Below are positions 57,082 to 64,000 of a stretch of 64,000 nt of DNA, piece after piece. Each line of letters starts with the position of its first letter. Position 1 is the stretch's first letter. A program made the position numbers and the translations under genes. The notes below the pieces were generated by a model. The model saw only the letters and a program-made list of their open reading frames with translations. It did no database searches and was not told where the DNA came from. Source of the stretch: Eutrema japonicum (taxonomy: Eukaryota; Streptophyta; Magnoliopsida; Brassicales; Brassicaceae); the NCBI GenBank assembly GCA_030161315.1, contig BSQW01000010.1, positions 7,440,001 through 7,504,000 of the forward strand, read 5' to 3'.

Positions 57082-60000
57082 TTATAGTACGTTTACTGAG
57101 TGCGCTAAATCGGATCTAGTACAGTTTGTCAAGTACATCAGACTCCCGATTACTCTTGCATATTCTACTTGTGACACTAGTACACCTGAATTTTTTGTCA
57201 AGTGAAGATGAGGGTCAGCGGGAGTTTTTGCAGTTCTATTTGAATAGTTCTTAAACCGCTCAAGAATCTCTTCAGCATAATGATCTTGGGTCATGATTAG
57301 TCCATCAGAATGTCTGATAATTTTTATTCCCAAAATTACATCGGCTAATCTCATGTCTTTCATATCGAAATTGTTATTTAGTAAGTTCTTTGTTTGACTG
57401 ATCACGTCTTTATTTTTACCAATAATGAGCATGTCATCCACGTACAAACAGAGCAAAACGTATCTGTGCGGAGTACTTTTGATGTATATGCACTTAACAC
57501 ATTCATTTATGCTGAAACCATTTGACATCATTACATTGTCAAATTTTTTCATGCCATTGTTTCAGAGCTTGTTTAAGTCCATACAATGATTTCACAAGTC
57601 TACATACTTTGTGTTCTTGTCCTGGGACAACAAACCTTGGGACAACAAACCCTTCAGGTTGTTTAATATAAATTTTCCCTTCTAAATCACCATTTAGAAA
57701 GGCAGTTTTCACATCTATTTGATGGATTTCTAAATCTCTTAATGTTGCGATTCCTATCAGCATTCTGATTGAAGTTATTCTCGTTACTGGAGAATAGGTG
57801 TCAAAGAAATCCAAGCCTTCTTTTTGCCGGAAACCTTGCACCACAAGCCTAGCCTTGTACTTATCGATGGAGACATCGGTTTTCAATTTTGTTTTGAAAA
57901 TCCATTTACAGCCTAGGGTTTTAAACCCTTGAGGTAAATCAGTTATCTCATAAGTATGGTTTTGCCTAATTGAGTCCATCTCACTATTAACAGCTTCCTT
58001 CCAAAGAGGACCATCTGGGGTAGACATTGCTTCTGTATATGTTCTAGGCTCATTTTCAGCGAGAAAGACTACTAAAAATTCATAACCATATGTCTTTTCC
58101 TTACGAGACCTTTTACTCCGTCTAGGTTCTTCTTCTTCTTCTTCTTCTTCTTCTTCTTCTTTTTCTTCGTCATTAATAGTCGTGCCTAAACTACTTGCTT
58201 CGTTTCCAGAAGTGCAAGCTTCTCGTTGATCACGAGTTCGTTTATTACTTTCTCTATCTTTGCATGGAAACACGTTTTCAAGGAATGAAGCATTTCTTGA
58301 CTCCATTATAGTGTTTACATGAATATCTGGTACATCTGACTTATGCACCAGAAATTGATAGGCACTACTATTATGAGCATAGCCGATGAAAATGCAATCT
58401 ACCGTTTTTGGTCCGATTGTGACCTTTTTCGGAGGTGGAACTGCAACTTTTGCCAGACACCCCCACACTTTCAAGTATTTATACGAAGGTACATTACCTT
58501 TCTAAAGTTCATATGGAGTTTTTCCAGTTACTTTATTCGGTATTTTGTTCAGGAAATAATTTGTGGTAAGCAGCCCTTCCCCCCACATGTTATGGGGTAA
58601 CACAGATTCCTGTAACATTGCATTCATCATTTTCTTAAGAGTTCGGTTCTTTCGTTCCGCAACTCCGTTGGATTCTGGTGAGTAAGGAGCGGTAGTTTGA
58701 TGAATAATTCTGTGTTGCCTAAAGAATGCATTAAAATCTTCATCATATTCCCCTCTTCTATCACTTCGAACTATTTTAATAGTTCTACCAAGTTGGTTTT
58801 CTACTTCCAACTTGTATTCTTTAAACTTCTCCAAAGTTTCGTCTTTACTGTGTAGTAAATATCATAGCAGTATCTTGTGCAATCATCTATGAAGGTCACG
58901 AAGTACTTTTTCCCTCCTCTAGATTGCACATATTTTAAGTTGCACAAATCGGTGTGTATTAAACTCAGAGGTTCGGTGGTTCATTCGACACGAGGTGATG
59001 GAGTTTTCGTGAGTTTTGCTTGTACGTATGTCTCACATTTATTTTTACTTGTTTTGCATTTTGGGATTATATTATAATTCATTAATCTTTGGATAGATTT
59101 ATAATTCACATGCCCTAACCGTTCATGCCACATATCGAAAGACTCGGCCAAATAAGAAGATGCATTCTTATTAATTGAACTAGAAGTGGTTACATCATTT
59201 TTGACGACTGTCATTACACACATTTTGATCAGATCGTCCTTAACAAAACCCTTCCCAATAAAAACCCCATTTTTTCTTAGGATCAGCTGGTCAGACTCCA
59301 TGTTGACTGCGAATCCATGCTTAATGATCTTAGTCCCAGAGATCAAGTTCTTCCTCATGTCTGTCACATGTTTCACGTTGGTCATAGTGACTTCCTTGCC
59401 TGAAGTCATCTTCAACACCACATTGTCGATGCCTTCAATCTTGGATTGAGACACATTTCCCATCATCAGGTGAGTGTCAGTCTTGTTCTTTTTGTAGGTG
59501 GAGAAATGTCTTCTGTCAGTGCAGATATGAGTGGTTACACCAGTGTCATACCACCATGTCATAGGATTCTCCACAGCCATGTCTACTTCTGTGACCACCG
59601 CGCACAGATCATCTTCAGTCAGGTTGGCCTCATTTTTTTTTGGAGCCTTTATGTTGCGACATTCAAATGACTTATGGCCAGTCATGCCACAGTTGTGACA
59701 GGTTCCAGTGAACCTCTGCGAGCTCTCACCACCAAATTTCTTCTTTTTGAACTTATGAGAGTTCTTTGGTGGAACTTTGCCGTTTCCTTTGTCTTGACGC
59801 CATTTGTTTTGCCATTTTTACTGCCTATTATTTTGGTGCTCCACCATATTCCCGTTGGGTTCGCAAATTTCCACACCTACTCCAATGTTTCTCCGGTTCG
59901 TTGACTCGATACGTAGCTTCATGGTTAAGTCTTCAAGACTCATCCACTTCCTCTTCAGCTTGAGGTAATTTTTTTAAGCCCGTCCAGCCATGCGGGAGCT

Positions 60001-60545
60001 TCTCAATGACACATGCAACCTGATAGGTCTCGCATAGTCTCATTCCTTCAGCGTGTATCTCGTGAAAAATTGTTTGTAACTCTCCGACTTGCTCCATTAA
60101 TGGCCGCGAGTCCACCATTTTGTAGTCTTGAAATTTTGCCACATCGTATTTCTGAGATCCAGCATCTTTTGTGTGATACTTCTTGTCTAGAGAGTCCCAC
60201 AGGTCTTTAAACGTTTCGACATTGCTGTAAACGTTGAACAGTGCATCAGCAAGGCGATTCTGGATATATCCTTCGCACAGAAAACCTCTGTGTTCCCATG
60301 CGAGCTTGCTCGCAAGCGCGCGAGGATCAGTATTGTCCGCTGGGAGAATACTGTTCAGTGACCGTGGTTTGAACAGTAGCAACAATCGGAGCAGGGATGG
60401 CAACAGTCACCGCTGGGAAATTCTCGAACTGGATATGTTCAGTACTGATCGCGATAGTGTTAGCGATCGTCACTCCAGTAACTCCAATGGTGGTAGTCTC
60501 GACGACCGTAGTCACGTTGGAGACGTTGTTGTTTTCGTTATCCAT
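57082..60545 (-). pseudogene. Truncated Ty1/copia gag-pol
   Basis: Start MDNENNNVSNVTTVV at 60545. Gag 60403-59933 (DLWDSLDKKYHTKDAGSQKY), knuckle-like MTGHKSFEC, protease WYDTGVTTHICTDRRHFSTY (usual DSG/DTG), then WHERLGHVNYKSIQRLMNY. Integrase 58834-58502 (VRSDRRGEYDEDFNAFF, SPESNGVAERKNRTL). RT 58474-57100 (WIFKTKLKTDVSIDKYKARL, YVDDMLIIGKNKD). It stops at DLAHSVNVL, before RNase H, where Helitron-like sequence begins. Frameshifts lie near 59930, 58985, 58500 and 57545. A GAA-type repeat gives about eight consecutive glutamates (58130-58160). Confidence 0.9.
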
Positions 60546-61703
60546 TCTGAAAAACCAGACACATATACGAATCAGAAACGATTTAAAAAATAATTGTTTA
60601 ACGTTTTTTCAATTTATGAAAAAATCAAAAAGCAGTAGGTATCGATATAGTGTAGAATCGCAATTCAATAGATACTATCGAACCAATAAGAATGACCAGA
60701 GTGCGTTCGAATTTGAAACTCGAAAGAGAGTTCGTTTCTTAAACGTTCGCAAACGTTAAGCAGTAGCGATCGCAATCGCTAAGACGTTTATATATAGATT
60801 CGTATTTCAATCCGTTCAATTGTTTATATAACAAAAATCGGATTCAAAGAGTTACGATTGTAGGAGCCAAAATTAGCACTACGGATACTGTGATTAAAAC
60901 ACGAGAAATATATAGACGATGTTACGGTAAAAGAGAACGAGTGGAGGCGAGATAATGAATCTCTTTCCGTAACTCTTTGAATCACCCGCAGTGTGACGAA
61001 AATCAGTGATTCAAGAGCCGCAAGATACAATCACTAATATCTGGTTTCGCATACACTCGAAACGCGGACCTAAACGAACTACTGCTCTACGATACTCTCG
61101 AAGACACTTACGTAAAAGAAATGAGAGAGATTGCTAGATTTTTTCGAAGAGTGAAAAGCTTAAGTTTTTTCGTCTGTGTAAAAATGGAGAGTATTACTCG
61201 CGATTTTAAAAGCGAAAGAAGAGAGAGGTGACTCCACGAAATCCGAGAAGATCTTGCAAGATCGTGGATTGAGTCGCGCGGAGATCATGGGAACGTTGGG
61301 CGAAAGACTCGGTCTTCGTTGCGTAGAGATAAGAAATGGATAAGGAATAAAATCTGAATATCCATTTGACTTGATCAAAAACACATTGACTTGTTTAGTC
61401 AACGAAAAACGTTTGGCCCAAAAAAACTCTTTAATGGGCCGCCCAAGACCCACGACCCACGCCCGAGCTCGAGCCCAGCCCGGCTTGGCGACGGCGGCGC
61501 GCGCGTGGAGCCTCCTTCCTTCTCTATCACATACACTTGTCCTTATATATACTTCTCCAAAGTTTTCCAAACTTCCAATGTGGGACAAATGACATGTCCC
61601 TCATTTAACTTACACATGACCAATCACTTAGATTTGGCCCATTTCTCTTCGCATTCAAATTTTAATAAACCCCATTGGGCTGTATTAAAAAATTTTGGTC
61701 CAA
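60546..61703 (-). other. Probable 5' LTR and leader of the truncated copia element
   Basis: Non-coding; the minus strand has TATATATAAGG at about 61542-61552 as a TATA candidate and a GC-rich stretch at 61440-61510. A pyrimidine-AG acceptor (TTTTTCAG) lies just before the gag ATG, hinting at a leader intron. No second LTR or clear primer site was found, so ends are not fixed. Confidence 0.4.
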
Positions 61704-61705
61704 TA

Positions 61706-61884
61706 TGTTCATCCATGAGAAGTAACTTGAGGCCATTGAGTAAGCCACATTTTCTTGGGTTCCGCGCTTTCCAGAAATGGATGACCTTGAAAACCAGTTC
61801 CTCCTTGCTTAGACTCGATTCGAACTCATTGAAAAACATGTGTCGCTGGACTTGTGCGAGAGTATTTGAGGCAGAAGATGCCAT
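61706..61884 (-). pseudogene. Replication protein A-like OB-fold fragment
   Basis: Reads MASSASNTLAQVQRHMFFNE, then VFKVIHFWKARNPRKCGLLN and GLKLLLMDE. This resembles the N-terminus of crucifer RPA70-like/DUF223 proteins, seen both as host genes and in Helitrons. Similarity is lost after MDE, where the sequence becomes copia LTR-like. Short match, so the family is tentative. Confidence 0.4.
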
Positions 61885-62006
61885 GTCTGTAATAATATAT
61901 GGTGTGTATACAGAAGTTGTGAATTGTATTTTGGGGACAATCAGAGTCTATATAAAGATGATGGAGAGGTGGGGCGATGTAAAATTTATTAACAGGGGTT
62001 GCTGTT

Positions 62007-64000
62007 CACTACAAGAAAACACACGGATTTCTGAAGGCTTTTCCGACAGGATTGAAACCATCGGAAAATCTCGACGGAATACCGAGGGCATTCCGAGGAC
62101 ATTCCGAGGGATTGATTTTCCTCGGAAATCCCTCGGAAATTTCCGACGGATTAAGGGCCGTCGGAAATCCCTCGAAATATTCCGACAGATTTCCGAGGGA
62201 ATGTCGACGAACCTATATTCCCTCGAAAATCGGTCAGAATATTCCGAGGGATTTCCGACAGTTTTTAATCCGTCGAAAATTTTCGAGGGATTTCCGACGG
62301 ACCTTGTTATTTTGATGTTTTACACTTAGCATTTTTTGAGGTTTTTTCCGACGGATTAGGGAAAAAACCTCAAATTTGCCGGATTTTGAACATGTTAGGT
62401 CTTGATAGTTGTAGAAATAACAAAAATAAACTAGTTTCTATGAAATATTTTTAAGAATCAAATATTTCGAACATTTCAATTGAAACCCGAAGCAAACACG
62501 TAAATGTTCTATATGTTTTTATGAATCCTTGAACTCGTTCATCGATCGATTTTTAGAAAATCCAAATTAACTTGTTTTGATTGGTTTTCATAGGTTTTTT
62601 TAATTAGTACGTAACATTAATGGTTATTAAACACTAAAATCTAGATAGTTTTATGTAATAAATTATCAGATCAGTTTTAGCCGAGGTACCTGAAAATGTC
62701 TCGGCTAAAACCGAAAATACCCTTATCCGACGGAAATCCCTCGGAAATTGCCAGATTTTGAACATGTTTGGTCTTGATAGTTGTAGAAGTAACAAATATA
62801 AACTAGTTTCTGTTAATTTTTTGTAAGCCGGGGAATTGGAAAATGCCTCGGCTAAAACCAAAAATGCTAGGATCTGTCGGAAATCCGTCGGAAATTTCTG
62901 AGGGATTTCCGACGGATCCTAGCATTTTCGGTTTTAGCCGAGGTATTTTCCAATTCCTCGGCTAAAACATGTACCGTCTCGGCCAAAATGGAAAATGCCT
63001 CGGCTAAAACCGAAAATGGTCGGATCCGTCGGAAATCCCTCGGAAATTTCCGACGGATTAGGGTAATATACCTCGGCTAAAACATGTACCGTCTCGGCCA
63101 AAATGGAAAATGCCTCGGCTAAAACCGAAAATGCAAGGATCCGTCGGAAATCCCTCGGAAATTTCCGAGGGATTTCCAACGGATCTTACCATTTTCGGTT
63201 TTATACTTAGCATTTTCCAAGTTTGAAACATTAAAATTTCATATGCGTTTAGGGATTTCTGACGGTTTAGGGTATTGAACATTTAATTTGCAAGATTTTG
63301 AACACACTTGTTCTTCATATATGTAAAAGTAACAAATCTAAACTACTTTCTGTGAAATATTTTTTAAGATTCAAACGTTTTAAACTTTTTTATTGAAACC
63401 GAAGCAATCCCGTACATGTGCTTATATGTTCTATGTGTTTTTATGAATGCTTGATATCATTCATCGATCGATTTTTATAAAATCCTAAATAACTTGTTTT
63501 AATTGGTTTTCAAAAGTTTTTCTTATAAGTATGTAACACTAATGGTTATTAAACATTAAAATTTATCAAATTTTCCATTTTTAAACCCTAAACCCTGAAC
63601 CCGTCGGAAATCCGTTAGAAATTTCTGACGGATTTCCGACGGATTTATTAATTTTTGCCCGGGAAATTGAACCGCGTAACGAAATTCATCGAAAATTGAG
63701 GTGGTTAAATTTTTACGATTTCCGACGGGAAACCGACGGTGAGGTCCGTCGGAAACGCGTGTAATTAATTAGATCGACGAAATCTTCTTCTTCCCTTTCA
63801 TTCTCTTCTCTGTTCTTCTCTCTCGACGAAATCTTCTTATCTCCTTTCTCTTCTTTCTCTCCTCTTCTTCTCTCCTCTTCTTCTCTCTTTCTCTCCGATC
63901 TCTCTTCTTCACTCTTCTTCTTCTTCCACCTCTCCTCCGCCGCCTTTCACACTCGCTTCCGGTCATTCTCGCCGGAGATTCTCGCCGCCTCTCCTCCGCC
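62007..64000. mobile_element. Left end of a second CACTA element (right end outside window)
   Basis: Starts CACTACAAGAAAACACACGG, sharing its first 15 bases with the element at 39460. Subterminal DNA to about 63760 is dense in TCCGACGGA and CCGAGGGA motifs. The block at 62670-63200 has repeated CCTCGGCTAAAACCGAAAAT in both orientations. Two copies of a ~250-bp AT-rich spacer (62385-62600, 63285-63560) both contain TTCATCGATCGATTTT. From 63770 a CT-rich stretch runs to the edge. No transposase exon is in view. Confidence 0.75.

Noticed and set aside
58131..58160. Acidic Glu tract as a nuclear chromatin-binding domain
   Set aside because: It is a GAA-type microsatellite in the variable copia linker before RT.
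60397..60759. Plus-strand ORF antisense to the copia gag start
   Set aside because: It overlaps the gag N-terminus and leader; no homology, composition follows the opposite strand.
62530..62550. ATCGATCGAT in the second CACTA element as part of the Athila palindrome system
   Set aside because: A single copy in each of two duplicated spacers, without the ~21-bp partner; probably coincidence.
63769..63966. Arg/Glu-rich minus-strand ORF
   Set aside because: A translation of a CT-rich microsatellite-like stretch.

Overview
The window is plant nuclear DNA, almost certainly Brassicaceae. Three things point there: an intron-containing aminotransferase gene whose exons read like Arabidopsis TAT3, Athila-type gypsy elements, and CCCGAA-rich hAT miniature elements with CACTA and Helitron sequence of the crucifer kind. 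I cannot name the species. No plastid, mitochondrial, rRNA or tRNA gene was seen. Only one locus looks like a functional host gene: the aminotransferase on the minus strand at the left edge (1-1733), which is cut by the window boundary.

The rest is nested transposable elements, most of which can be delimited by target-site duplications (TSDs). A hAT-like element (2453-12272, TSD TATATGTG) holds a degenerate Athila-type retrotransposon (2807-11769, TSD CATTT). AT-rich intergenic DNA follows with a small Helitron (14623-16103), a copia RNase H relic and a tRNA-derived SINE (17576-17827, 12-bp TSD). Next comes a tandem duplication, one copy of which carries a hAT miniature element that itself contains a second one (18857-19865). 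From 20290 to 33861 an Athila-type element on the minus strand is fused to a CACTA transposase fragment and is split by a complete Tat-lineage gypsy element (21723-32063, TSD CATTG). The Tat element carries an intron-bearing coiled-coil gene antisense to its own gag-pol.

From 33862 to 39302 lie a truncated copia element with a short 198-bp LTR, a small LTR element inserted in it, and a broken second copy of the aminotransferase gene. A full-length two-gene CACTA element (39460-46408, TSD AAC) sits exactly at a Helitron terminus. The Helitron-like interval (46411-56495) contains the youngest-looking insertion, a complete copia element (48006-54018, TSD TTTTT). A truncated copia element (57082-60545), a probable replication protein A-like fragment and the left end of a second CACTA element (62007 to the right edge) close the window.

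All element genes carry stops or frameshifts, so none looks autonomous now. The patterns most worth a second look are paired ATCGATCGAT palindromes spaced 20-22 bp in two different Athila-type elements, the antisense spliced gene in the Tat element, a paralogous empty site that proves a hAT insertion, an in-frame gag/CACTA chimera, and a dispersed duplicate of the aminotransferase gene with transposons accumulated in and around it.
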